From Methylococcaceae bacterium (GTDB lineage: Bacteria > Pseudomonadota > Gammaproteobacteria > Methylococcales > Methylomonadaceae): a stretch of DNA of 5,660 nt. Position numbers and translations under genes: made by a program. Positions 5,656 to 5,660 of this stretch are shown one piece after another; within the stretch, counting starts at the first letter, position 1, and every line of letters starts with the position of its first letter. The notes beneath the pieces are model-generated. The model saw only the letters and a program-made list of their open reading frames with translations. It did not search any database and was not told the DNA's origin. The DNA is taken from NCBI GenBank assembly GCA_947506075.1, contig CANNNN010000178.1:1-5660 (forward strand). The letters are read 5' to 3'.

Positions 5656-5660
5656 AAACG

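Noticed and set aside
1..5660. CRISPR array, tRNA, rRNA, transposase or phage genes
   Set aside because: No spaced direct repeats, tRNA-like cloverleaf, rRNA sequence or integrase/transposase motifs were seen on either strand.

Overview
The window reads as chromosomal DNA of a gammaproteobacterium. The evidence is a cytochrome c oxidase assembly block of the gammaproteobacterial type (DUF2909-like gene on the opposite strand, then SURF1, a SCO/thioredoxin-like protein and CtaA) joined to the conserved ftsY-ftsE-ftsX cell-division/SRP block. The base composition is moderate and slightly AT-rich. A methanotroph-like (Methylococcales) source is possible, but that is only an impression from protein style.

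Layout. Positions 1-32 hold a clean intrinsic terminator, presumably closing a cox operon to the left of the window. Positions 153-413 (minus strand) encode a two-helix DUF2909-type membrane protein. A 106-bp divergent intergenic region follows. From 520 a tightly packed plus-strand operon runs SURF1 (520-1227), a membrane-anchored SCO-like CxxxC protein (1224-1964) and a 625-residue protein (1976-3853). The first two genes overlap by 4 bases. A 146-bp gap containing an imperfect palindromic repeat precedes ftsE (4000-4656), and ftsX (4660-5655) follows after 3 bases. The window ends 5 bases after ftsX.

The exceptional feature is the 1976-3853 gene. One uninterrupted reading frame encodes a full-length, eight-helix heme A synthase (CtaA/COX15) fold, and after a short acidic linker a complete FtsY NG domain, the SRP-receptor GTPase. 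The CtaA part is also unusual. Its C-terminal half keeps both heme-ligand histidines and the cysteine pair, but its N-terminal half, the catalytic half in characterised CtaA, has lost the cysteine motif, the glutamate and arginine of the ExxHR motif, and the second histidine (now Asp). The expected topology places the CtaA C terminus in the cytoplasm, where FtsY must work. The sequence therefore suggests either a degenerate heme A synthase reused as an integral membrane anchor for the SRP receptor, or a deletion or assembly junction between the cox and fts blocks. The genes usually found after ctaA (ctaB/cyoE, sco) are absent between the two parts.

Functionally, the left half would support assembly of the CuA/heme centres of an aa3-type oxidase. 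The right half would support co-translational membrane targeting (FtsY) and divisome-linked control of cell-wall hydrolysis (FtsEX).
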